Assembly: GCF_000974485.1 (NCBI RefSeq)
Contig: NZ_BBOM01000010.1
Coordinates: 124,001-188,000, forward strand
Source of the DNA: Streptomyces sp. NBRC 109706
GTDB lineage: Bacteria; Actinomycetota; Actinomycetes; Streptomycetales; Streptomycetaceae
Length of the DNA stretch: 64,000 nt
Reading direction: 5' to 3'
The notes under the pieces are model-generated. The model did not search any database, was not told the origin of the DNA, and saw nothing but the letters and a program-made list of their open reading frames with translations. The translations under genes and the position numbers were made by a program. Shown piece after piece: positions 42,882 through 50,491 of this stretch (position 1 is its first letter; the number at the start of each line of letters is the position of its first letter).

Positions 42882-44465
42882 ATGGCCGGCCACTCAACTG
42901 CGCGACGTCGCCCCTGGCGTCACCTGGTTCCGCTCCGGCTGCGGCGCCACTGGAAGGCCCTGGCCGGCGCAGCGCTCGTCGTGCTGCTCCTCGCCGTGGT
43001 GCTGGGCGGGATGCGGGTACGCCCCTATGTCAGCTCGGAGTTGGTCGCCGAGGACACCGTCACCCAGAACATCGAGGGCGAGGGCGATCTCTTCGACGAC
43101 GGGGAGCACGAGATCGAGATCACCTTCAACGAGGACGAGTACGCCGAGATGCTGCGCGTCTTCCGCGAGGAGGGCGAGAAGGAGTTCATCCGCGCGGATA
43201 TCGTCATCGACGGCACCGTGCTCAACGACGTGGGGCTGCGGCTCAAGGGCAACTCCACGCTGATGAGCCTGCGTTCGGACGGCGACGGCGCCGCCGGCGA
43301 GGGCGGCGGCTTCGGTGCCGGCGGCCCCGGTGGGACGACCCTCTCCGACGAGGAGCCCGAGAACCTGCCCTGGCTGATCAGCTTCGACGAGTACCAGAGC
43401 GGACGGGCCTTCCAGGGCCGCACCGAGATCGCGCTGCGCCCGGGCACGGCCACCTCGGACACCGCGCTCAACGAGGCGTTGGCCCTGTCCCTGACGGCGG
43501 CCGACGGACAGGCCACCCAGGACTTCACCTTCACCTCGGTCGCCGTCAACGGCGGGGACTCCGTGCCCCGGCTGCTGCTGGAGTCGCCCGACGAACCCTG
43601 GGCGGCGGAGCTGGGCGACGGCGTCCTCTACAAGGCCCGCGCGGGCGGGTCACTCGACTACCTGGGCGACGACCCCACCGACTACGAGGAGGCGTTCCGC
43701 CAGGTCAACGCGGAGGGCAGCTACGATCTGACACCGGTGATGCGGCTCCTCCAGTTCGTGGCCGACGCCGACGACGAGGAGTTCGCCACGGAGCTGGAGA
43801 ACCACCTCGACGTGGACTCCTTCGCCCGCTATCTGGCCACCCAGGCCCTGATCTCCAACGGCGACGCGATGGACGGCCCGGGCAACAACTACTACCTCTG
43901 GTACGACACCGACAACGAACGGTTCACCGTCCTCTCCTGGGACCTCAACCTGGCGCTCGGCTCCATGGGCACCCCGGGCGGCGGCGAGGACACGGACCCG
44001 CCCGAAGGCATGGACCCTCCGGACGACATGGAACTCCCCGAAGGCATGGAGCTGCCGGACGGCATGGAACTCCCCGAGGGCTTCGAACCCCCCGAAGGCA
44101 TGGTCCCTCCCGGCGACAGGGAACTCCCCGAAGGGATGGAACTCCCCGAAGAGGGGGCCGGCGGCGGCAGGGGCAGCGGCGCGTTGAAGGAACGCTTCCT
44201 CGCCGACGACACCTTCCAGGAACTCTACGAGCGGGCCTATGCCGAACTGCGCGAGGAACTGATCGACGACGGGGTGGCGCTGGACCTCCTGGACTCCCTG
44301 ACGGAGCAGGCCGGCAACGCCGGCGACGACGGCGCCGCCGAGGCCGGGGAACAGCTCGCCACCCAGCTCTCCACCATCTCCGAGACGCCCCAGGAGAGTT
44401 CGATGTTCGGCGGTGGCGGTGGCGGTGGCCGTGGCGGCCAGGGCCGCACCCGACCGGCCGCGTAA
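42882..44465 (+). CDS. CotH-type surface protein kinase
   Basis: 527 aa, ATG two bases after the DUF4956 stop. Membrane anchor at about 26-46, then the CotH fold: EIEITFNEDEYAEML, GLRLKGNSTL, and active-site segments NGDAMDGPGNNYYLWYD and LSWDLNLALG (about 345-370), where Asp residues bind Mg-ATP in CotH kinases. An inserted stretch (about 375-425) is made of repeated PEGM/LPEGMEL units and is probably disordered. The tail is Gly-rich (GGGGGGGRGGQG). An exported or membrane-facing kinase of the VTC/DUF4956 module. Confidence 0.87.
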   Translation: MAGHSTARRRPWRHLVPLRLRRHWKALAGAALVVLLLAVVLGGMRVRPYVSSELVAEDTVTQNIEGEGDLFDDGEHEIEITFNEDEYAEMLRVFREEGEKEFIRADIVIDGTVLNDVGLRLKGNSTLMSLRSDGDGAAGEGGGFGAGGPGGTTLSDEEPENLPWLISFDEYQSGRAFQGRTEIALRPGTATSDTALNEALALSLTAADGQATQDFTFTSVAVNGGDSVPRLLLESPDEPWAAELGDGVLYKARAGGSLDYLGDDPTDYEEAFRQVNAEGSYDLTPVMRLLQFVADADDEEFATELENHLDVDSFARYLATQALISNGDAMDGPGNNYYLWYDTDNERFTVLSWDLNLALGSMGTPGGGEDTDPPEGMDPPDDMELPEGMELPDGMELPEGFEPPEGMVPPGDRELPEGMELPEEGAGGGRGSGALKERFLADDTFQELYERAYAELREELIDDGVALDLLDSLTEQAGNAGDDGAAEAGEQLATQLSTISETPQESSMFGGGGGGGRGGQGRTRPAA

Positions 44466-44556
44466 TCCGACATACGAGACTCCCGTCCCAGAACCATTCC
44501 CCCGCCTCTAACGTCTCGGTACGCACAGAACATCCCAAAGAGCGCGGAGAACCACC

Positions 44557-44877
44557 ATGCGACGTATCAGTCGGAGCCGGATAGCGGCGGGAACAACCCT
44601 GGCAGCACTCACCGTGCTGCTCACCGGCGGCTGTTCGTCGGGTGACCCGACCATCGACAAGGAGAATGTCGCCGAGAAGGTCTCGGCCGCCCTGACGGAG
44701 GAGACCGGCCAGACCCCCGACGACGTCACCTGCGCCGAGGACCTACCGGCCGAGGTCGGCGCCACCGTCCGCTGCGAAGTGACCGCCGGCAGCGACACCA
44801 TCGGCGTAACGGTCACCGCGACCGCGGTCGAGGGCACCAACGCGGAACTCGACATCCAGGTCGACGAAACCTTCTAG
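44557..44877 (+). CDS. DUF4333-type small lipoprotein
   Basis: 106 aa. Signal peptide AAGTTLAALTVLLTGGC with lipobox Cys near 26, then one DUF4333 domain in which Cys59 and Cys73 (DVTCAED, ATVRCEV) probably pair. Secreted and lipid-anchored; role unknown. It lies 91 bases after the CotH gene, so it may be the last gene of that unit or have its own promoter. Confidence 0.82.
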   Translation: MRRISRSRIAAGTTLAALTVLLTGGCSSGDPTIDKENVAEKVSAALTEETGQTPDDVTCAEDLPAEVGATVRCEVTAGSDTIGVTVTATAVEGTNAELDIQVDETF

Positions 44878-44901
44878 CCCGGGCAGCGGCACCCCGCGAC
44901 G

Positions 44902-45909
44902 CTACTCCGACGCGGTCCCGTCGTCCCACTCGCCGGTTTCCGGCGGTGGGGCGACGAGATCCGCGAGTTCGTCCGCCTCCTCCTTTCGGTCCTCGGCGCG
45001 CAGCAGATCGGCCAACCGGTCGGCCAGCAGGGCGATATCGGGGTCGTCCGCGCCGATCCGAAGCCAGTCGGCCAGAGCGTCCACGACGCGCTCCGCGCCG
45101 GCCACCGGCGGTTCCTCGGGGGTGAAGGCGTCCTCGGCGACCGGCTCGGGGGCGGGCGGCAGCGCCCACTCGTAGAACGGGGACGGCACCTCGCTGTTGT
45201 TGGCGGCGGCGGAGAGCCGGGCCAGCAGCCCGATCCGGTCCACTGTTCCCTCCACTTCGTCGTCGTTCCTGGCCAACCACCAGACCACCGCGCTGCCCGG
45301 GTCCTTCAGCACGTCCTGGCTGAGGTAACTCCGCTTGCTGCGCTCGTAGTTGCGTTCGTGCTCCCAGACCTCCTCGTCCTTGCGGACGGCGGAGAGCTTG
45401 CTGAGCCGGTCCTGGTCAGTCTCGCTGAGCGTCAGCGTCACGTTTCTCGCCATGGCCAGTACGCGTCCGGAGGGGTCCGTCTCCATCACCCCGAGCACCC
45501 CGTTGAGGTGGTGCTGGGCCAGACTGCTGTCCGCCGGATCCTGCCGGGAGGTGAACGCCTTGGCACGCATCAGCACAGACCGCACGGCGAGGCCACCCGG
45601 ATCGAAGTAGGCCATGCCCTCCACCTCGTGTGGCAGCCAGCGGACCGTGGCGGAGAACAGGAACTGGTAGTCGGGCTCCGCGCTGGGCAGGGCGACCTGG
45701 CTCACCCGCTGTTCCAGGGCGTTCTCCTGCGGCATCCGGTCGCGCGACCCGCCGGTCAGCGCCAGCAGAACGCCGGCGCCCAGCAACAGCGCTCCGCCCA
45801 GCGTGGGCCACAGCCACCCGGGCCACCCTGTGACGAGGCCGAGGATCGAGGCGACCAACAGGTAGAGGACGGCGAGAAACACCGTGAGGGTGCGGTGTCC
45901 TGAACTCAT
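44902..45909 (-). CDS. Membrane protein of the TIR/NTPase operon, unknown family
   Basis: 335 aa from ATG 45909, overlapping the NTPase stop (ATGA). Two membrane helices at about 8-27 and 32-51, then a soluble domain. One section (NYERSKRSYLSQDVLKDP) is helical and charged, and the last 80 residues are acidic with helical repeats (ADWLRIGADDPDIALLADRLADLLRAEDRKEEADELADLV). I do not recognise the family. Last gene of a tightly coupled operon with a TIR protein and an NTPase, so it may be a membrane target or effector platform (inference). Confidence 0.7.
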   Translation of the reverse strand: MSSGHRTLTVFLAVLYLLVASILGLVTGWPGWLWPTLGGALLLGAGVLLALTGGSRDRMPQENALEQRVSQVALPSAEPDYQFLFSATVRWLPHEVEGMAYFDPGGLAVRSVLMRAKAFTSRQDPADSSLAQHHLNGVLGVMETDPSGRVLAMARNVTLTLSETDQDRLSKLSAVRKDEEVWEHERNYERSKRSYLSQDVLKDPGSAVVWWLARNDDEVEGTVDRIGLLARLSAAANNSEVPSPFYEWALPPAPEPVAEDAFTPEEPPVAGAERVVDALADWLRIGADDPDIALLADRLADLLRAEDRKEEADELADLVAPPPETGEWDDGTASE

Positions 45910-47900
45910 CGAACATTCTCCGTGGTGTGGTGGTTCGGGGTCGGCGCGGGGCGGGTCCAGGCGTCGAGCCCCTGTGCCGTGTCCAGGGCGCGGCGAAGGT
46001 GGTCGGCGACGGGACGTCGTGCCGTACGTTCCTCGGGGACCTCGTTGGCCCAGGTCCGGGAGATCACATACATGCGGCCCACGGCACGGGGGCTTGCCGC
46101 GCCAGCGGTGGCCAGGGTGGTCACCAGGCAGTCGCCCAGCTGGCCTTCGGCCTCCAGCACGGCGGCCAACCAGCGCCGGACGGGGGGCTCCCACTCCTGG
46201 TGCGGCAGATGTCCCAGGGCCTCGGCCCAGCCCAGGACGAGCGGTTCCTGGACGGTGTCGTCGGCGCAGAGCGCGGGTCGTGCGGCGATCGTTCCGGTGA
46301 GTGCCAGCAGAATCCTGCGGTCGGCCGTGAGGTGCGCCGCACCGTCCCCGATATGGCGGAGCAGGCGTTGCAGCAGCTGGGCGCAGCGTCGCGGCCCCTC
46401 GGCGGCCAGCCCCAGCAGCGCGTCCCAGGCGGGGCGCCGAGGCAAGTCGGCCTCGGCCCGGGCCAGATGGTGCAGCCGGACCAGCGCCTGGTCCGGGTGG
46501 TGCACCGCCATCACCTCGGAGCAGACCAGGGCCAGGGCCAGCCGGAAAGGCTCGGACAGTCCTGGCTCCCTGGCACGCTCCAGGATTTTCCGGCGCACGG
46601 CCCGGCCGTGGCGTGGGTGCCTGACCCCGATGGCCAGGGCCTGGGTGGCGTCCGGCACCAGGCGCCGGTCGGAACCGCGGCCTGTCCACCCGCCGGCCAC
46701 ATCGACGAGCCGCACGGGCTCATCTGATCGAAGCACCTGCTCGGCGAACCGGGCGACCACGGGCGCCCGTTCCGCACCGTCCAGCGGAAGGTGCCGCAGG
46801 CACTGCTCGACCCACCATTGGACGGCGCCCCGCAGGTCGGGGAAGTAGGTCCAGAAGTGGTGGAGGACGGCGGTCTCCCGAACCGTCTTCGCGAAGCGGG
46901 TCCGCCCGTCCCGCCCCGGCAACGCCCCAATCTTCCCGAGTTCCGCGCCCAGATCGGTCCGGTCGAAGCGCGGCCGGTCGTCCCTGGTGTGGTCCACCAG
47001 GTTCAGCAGCTCGGTGCAGGCGCGGTGGATGATCTCCGGCGGCGCGCCGTGGAAGAGGGCCACGGTCAACGCCAGGGCGCGGCGCCGCCCGTCGGGCAGG
47101 CCGGCGACAAAGGTCGCGGCCAGGGAGCCGTCCTCGGAGAGCCGGTTCCGAGCGGCGCGCAGCCAGTCCTGGAAGGTCGCCTCGGGGTCGGCGCCGCGCG
47201 CCTCGTCGACCAGTCGTGCCAGATCGGCGACTTCGGCGAGCGAGGAGCTGGCCAGTTCGGGGAGGTCGAGTTCGTCAGGTTTCGGGGTGATGCCGGCGCG
47301 GCGCAGATAGCGCGCCAACACGTGGTGAGGGGGAGGGCGCTGGATCGTCACCTCGACGGGCCGCAGTTCCGGGTCGACATGGCCCTCGGCGTGCTGCGGC
47401 AGCACCACGACCAGATGCGCGTCCTGTCGTTCCACCACGGCGCGGAAGCCGGTCAACTCGCGTTGTGCCCGCAGGAACTGGGGGATGTCGCTGCCGGAGA
47501 GATCGAGCAGCAGCCGGTCGCCACGGCCGATCGTCCGCGCGTCCAGCGCGCTGCCCTCGTCCTCCTCCCCCAGATCGATCTCGTGGATGTCGTCGCCGTC
47601 GGGAGCCAACTCGTGGAGAAGCATCCATGCGGTGGTCCGCCGTCCGCTTCCTGGCGGGCCGGCGAGGGCGACGGTGTGCCACTCCCCCAGCCGGCGGCGG
47701 GCCCTGGCGCTGCCGGAGGGCGGCACGAACCGGGCACGCAGCCAGCGCAGGTTCCGGCCGGCCATCGTGCGCGGATCACGACCCGGCCGGCCCAGCCGCT
47801 CCAGGGTCTCGGCCATCACGCCCTGGATATACGTCACATGGCCGGAGCCCGTGTTGGCGAAGCCGGTGTTGCCGATGAACGTCCGGGCGTCCCCCGTCAT
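45906..47900 (-). CDS. P-loop NTPase (AAA/STAND-like) with N-terminal Gly-rich motif
   Basis: 664 aa; the ATG at 47900 overlaps the TIR gene's stop. Residues 7-27 are Gly/Asn/Thr-rich (TFIGNTGFANTGSGHVTYIQ). Walker A is GPPGSGRRT at 81-89, where the usual Lys is Arg, and Walker B is RLLLDLS at 129-135. The remaining 500 residues are helical without clear repeats, with conserved-looking His/Trp blocks (AVLHHFWTYFPDL). It looks like the sensor/switch partner of the TIR effector. The shared motif with the TIR tail supports direct interaction. Family assignment is inference. Confidence 0.7.
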   Translation of the reverse strand: MTGDARTFIGNTGFANTGSGHVTYIQGVMAETLERLGRPGRDPRTMAGRNLRWLRARFVPPSGSARARRRLGEWHTVALAGPPGSGRRTTAWMLLHELAPDGDDIHEIDLGEEDEGSALDARTIGRGDRLLLDLSGSDIPQFLRAQRELTGFRAVVERQDAHLVVVLPQHAEGHVDPELRPVEVTIQRPPPHHVLARYLRRAGITPKPDELDLPELASSSLAEVADLARLVDEARGADPEATFQDWLRAARNRLSEDGSLAATFVAGLPDGRRRALALTVALFHGAPPEIIHRACTELLNLVDHTRDDRPRFDRTDLGAELGKIGALPGRDGRTRFAKTVRETAVLHHFWTYFPDLRGAVQWWVEQCLRHLPLDGAERAPVVARFAEQVLRSDEPVRLVDVAGGWTGRGSDRRLVPDATQALAIGVRHPRHGRAVRRKILERAREPGLSEPFRLALALVCSEVMAVHHPDQALVRLHHLARAEADLPRRPAWDALLGLAAEGPRRCAQLLQRLLRHIGDGAAHLTADRRILLALTGTIAARPALCADDTVQEPLVLGWAEALGHLPHQEWEPPVRRWLAAVLEAEGQLGDCLVTTLATAGAASPRAVGRMYVISRTWANEVPEERTARRPVADHLRRALDTAQGLDAWTRPAPTPNHHTTENVR

Positions 47901-48766
47901 GCGTCCTCCCCCGTGTCGCGGTTTCGGACCGGGCCGAAGTGCAGCTGGCTGCCCGACGCATCGCCCTGGCCACCGCTGAGCACCTGGCCGTTGACCTGGT
48001 CGGCCTTCACCTGACCGCCGGCGACTTGGTCCCCGTTCACCTGGTCGCCGCGAACCTGGGTTCCGATCCGGTCACCGTGGTAGGTATCGCCGCTGACCCG
48101 GTTTCCGAGCACCAGATCGCCCGTACCCGAGTGGACCGGGCCTTGGGAGGTGCCGATCAGCGTTCCGCTGTTGTCCTGCGCGGTACTGAACTGCGACGCC
48201 CCGTCCGCGCTCCCGTTCCTTCTGTCGTTCCCGTCGTCGCCGGGTCGCGGTCGGTCGTCGCCCTGGGCGGGGGCGTCGCGGTCGGTCGTGGCGAGATCGG
48301 GGACGATCCTGACCAGTTCGTCGCCGAGTTCCCGCAGGTCATGGGCTGCGGTGCGCAGCGCGAACCGCGTGTACTGGCACTCGGCCAGCGGCGCGATGCT
48401 CGACGGCAGTCGCCTCGCGTCCAGTTGTTCGACATGCCTGCCGATCAGCACCGGCAGGATCACCAGCCCGCACCTGATGGCCTCCTCGATCTCCCGGCGG
48501 ACCCAGTCCTGCTCGTTGTCCAGGGCGCGCCGGTCGGGCCGGTCGCGCTCGGGCGCGTCCAGCCAGCGGGAGCCGATCAGGACCAGCAGCACCTCGCTGC
48601 GGCGTACGCCCCGGTCGAGGGCGCTCTCATAGTTGTCGCCCTTGGGGATCGACTGGCCGGCTAGGAACGCCCGGCCCTCGCCGAAGCGTCGCGTCAGCTC
48701 GTCATAGATTCGGTAGGCGATTTCCTTACCGTCGATGGTGCGGTAGTTGATGAAGATTTCGGGCAT
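47897..48766 (-). CDS. TIR-domain protein with repetitive Gly-rich tail
   Basis: 289 aa from ATG 48766. TIR domain at about 2-152: IFINYRTIDGKEIAYRIYDEL, FGEGRAFLAGQSIPKG, VLLVLIGSRWL and NEQDWVRREIEEAIRCG, whose Glu residues (92, 94) are candidates for the NADase acid. Residues 160-198 form a polar linker. Residues 199-268 are Gly-rich, with a motif GTLIGTSQGPVHSGTG and then a five-residue repeat V-x-G-D-Q. TIR domains act as NAD-cleaving or assembly domains in bacterial immunity. It sits between an XRE/TPR gene (52 bases upstream) and an NTPase (overlapping). No signal peptide or membrane segment. Confidence 0.85.
   Translation of the reverse strand: MPEIFINYRTIDGKEIAYRIYDELTRRFGEGRAFLAGQSIPKGDNYESALDRGVRRSEVLLVLIGSRWLDAPERDRPDRRALDNEQDWVRREIEEAIRCGLVILPVLIGRHVEQLDARRLPSSIAPLAECQYTRFALRTAAHDLRELGDELVRIVPDLATTDRDAPAQGDDRPRPGDDGNDRRNGSADGASQFSTAQDNSGTLIGTSQGPVHSGTGDLVLGNRVSGDTYHGDRIGTQVRGDQVNGDQVAGGQVKADQVNGQVLSGGQGDASGSQLHFGPVRNRDTGEDA
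47984..48055 (-). repeat. 15-bp-phased repeats encoding V-x-G-D-Q in the TIR tail
   Basis: Residues 238-261 read VRGDQ, VNGDQ, VAGGQ, VKADQ, VNGQ. The coding DNA is repeated with 15-bp period (motifs such as GACCAGGTGAACGG). A five-residue period with Val at one face suits a beta-solenoid or stacked amyloid-like strand. Confidence 0.75.
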
Positions 48767-48818
48767 GGCGAGGTTCCCTCTCTCGGGTGGGTCGGGGGGT
48801 GAGGATCGAGGTGCTGGT

Positions 48819-50102
48819 TCAGAGGCGGCCGAGTGCCCCCGCCAGATCGGGGCTCAGTTCCTTGACAGCCGGGTTGGCGCGGTGTCGTCCCCAGATCTGG
48901 GCCGTGCGGCGCAGTTCGGCGGCGATGGTGGCCGAGCGCACCGGCCCCAGCCGGGGCAGCAGCGGTGCGAGGACGGCCGTCGACTCCTCGATCTCGCCGG
49001 CCGCCGCGTGCGCGAGACCGAGGCGTACTCCGTGGCGGATGAGGGCGCGTTGGGCGTGTGGCGGTACCCGGGCCGCCTCGGCCGCGAACACCTCGGCGGC
49101 GCGGGCCGGTTGACCCAGGTGGTGCAGGCACCAGCCGGTGTAGGTGGCCACCAGGTCGGGAACGTGAGACGAACCGATCATGGTGCCGTCGCCCTCCTGG
49201 GCGGCCCGGGTGAGCAGATCGCGTGCCCGGTCCAGACCGTGCATCGTGGCCCGGTGGTCGCCGGCGACCGCGTGTGCCTGGGCAAGGTGTTGGGCTGCCA
49301 GTCCGCGCACCCGGGGCGTGTGGGCTTCGTCCGCCGCCCGTTCGGTGAGCGCGATGGTGGTCGCCACATCGCCGCGCAGCAGATGCACCAGCCCGCGTCT
49401 GACCAGGCCATATGCGGCGAAGCTCGGATCGCCCCCGGCATCGGCGAGGTCGACCGCGCGGTCGGTCCACCACAGCGCGGCGCGGTCGTCGCCCGACTCC
49501 TGTGCCATCCAGCCGGTGTATTCGGCGAACCGAGCGGCCAGGGCGAGGAGTTCGCGGCGGGTGCGTCCGGAGGCGGTCAGTGCCAGTTGTTCCATGCTGT
49601 GGGTCTGTGCGGTGAGCGCGGGGATCAGGAGGCCGGGGTCGGAGGTCTGGCCGAGGCCGCGGAACTGGGTGAAGAGCGAACGGGCGGCCTTCAGCAGAGT
49701 GGTGCCCTCGTCGTCGGCGACGGAACGCAGGCCACCAAGTCCGACCGCCAGCACCGAGCCGGCTCCGGCGGCCGTGACCCGGCGACGGTCCATGGCCGCG
49801 AAGCGACTTGAGCCGTCTGCTCTGTTCATGCTCAGCACCCACACCTCTCCGTCGTCACTGGCGTCGGGGACCTGGACCGGGGTGGCACGCCCGGGGACGA
49901 GCGAGGCGAGCGCGCCTCCCGCGTGCAGCGCGGCATCGCAGAGCTTGGCCAGATCGGGGGTGGGTCTCTTGCTGCCCGTCTCGACCTTGCTCAGATGGCT
50001 CTTGCTGTAGTGCACCCGGCCGGAGAGACGGTCCAACGTCCACCCCTCGGCCAGGCGTCGCCTGCGGAGTTCCGGCCCGAACCGTGCTGTTTCGTCAGGC
50101 AC
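48819..50102 (-). CDS. XRE-family regulator with C-terminal TPR-like domain
   Basis: 427 aa from GTG 50102. HTH at about residues 7-60 (ELRRRRLAEGWTLDRLSGRV, SKSHLSKVETGSKRPTPDLAKLCDAAL). A hydrophobic Gly/Val stretch follows near residue 120. The rest is helical with TPR-like pairs (AALWWTDRAVDLADAGG, HRATMHGLDRARDLLTRAAQE, QPARAAEVFAAEAARV). This layout is common in Streptomyces regulators that may sense small molecules or peptides. It is upstream of the TIR operon (52-base gap) and divergent from a NACHT gene, so it could control both. Confidence 0.82.
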   Translation of the reverse strand: MPDETARFGPELRRRRLAEGWTLDRLSGRVHYSKSHLSKVETGSKRPTPDLAKLCDAALHAGGALASLVPGRATPVQVPDASDDGEVWVLSMNRADGSSRFAAMDRRRVTAAGAGSVLAVGLGGLRSVADDEGTTLLKAARSLFTQFRGLGQTSDPGLLIPALTAQTHSMEQLALTASGRTRRELLALAARFAEYTGWMAQESGDDRAALWWTDRAVDLADAGGDPSFAAYGLVRRGLVHLLRGDVATTIALTERAADEAHTPRVRGLAAQHLAQAHAVAGDHRATMHGLDRARDLLTRAAQEGDGTMIGSSHVPDLVATYTGWCLHHLGQPARAAEVFAAEAARVPPHAQRALIRHGVRLGLAHAAAGEIEESTAVLAPLLPRLGPVRSATIAAELRRTAQIWGRHRANPAVKELSPDLAGALGRL

Positions 50103-50491
50103 ATGAACCCCCGCGACCTTCGCACCTGTTAGTCCGTCGGTCACCGGCAGTAAGACTGCGGCACCCCGCATCACGGCGGCAAGGAGAATCAGCGTGTTTC
50201 CCGTTTCCCATGCGGAGAGTGAAGAGCCATCACCGCACGGTGTCGAGAGGGCCTTGGGCGGGTGGGGGTGCGGCGACCGGGTGTCCCGCCGCGCGGGAGA
50301 GGATCGACCGTGGCGGAGCGTAACCCCCCGTACCGGACAGTGGCGTTGCCGCGTCGGCGTGCCATGCGATGGGATGAGACCGGCCGGATGTGGGGTGTCC
50401 GTCCGTGGTCGTCGAACGGCCCGTCGTGGGCCGGGCACGGTGGTTGTCGGCACCGGGGCCCGCACGGTCCGCCTGGGGAAGGGAAGTTGGC
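50103..50491. other. Divergent intergenic region between XRE and NACHT genes
   Basis: 389 bases with no supported gene. Open frames run through it on both strands but are Arg/Pro-rich and lack domains. I could not find a convincing -35/-10 pair. The start of the NACHT gene has a ribosome site GGGAAG at 50481-50486. The length is sufficient for two promoters and operator sites. Confidence 0.5.

Noticed and set aside
44902..45909. SPFH/band-7 assignment for the operon membrane protein
   Set aside because: Membrane anchor plus charged helix is suggestive, but I could not find the conserved SPFH core, so it stays unknown.
50103..50491. Arg/Pro-rich open frames on both strands upstream of the XRE and NACHT starts
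   Set aside because: No domain, no ribosome sites at the far starts, and composition typical of out-of-frame high-GC DNA.
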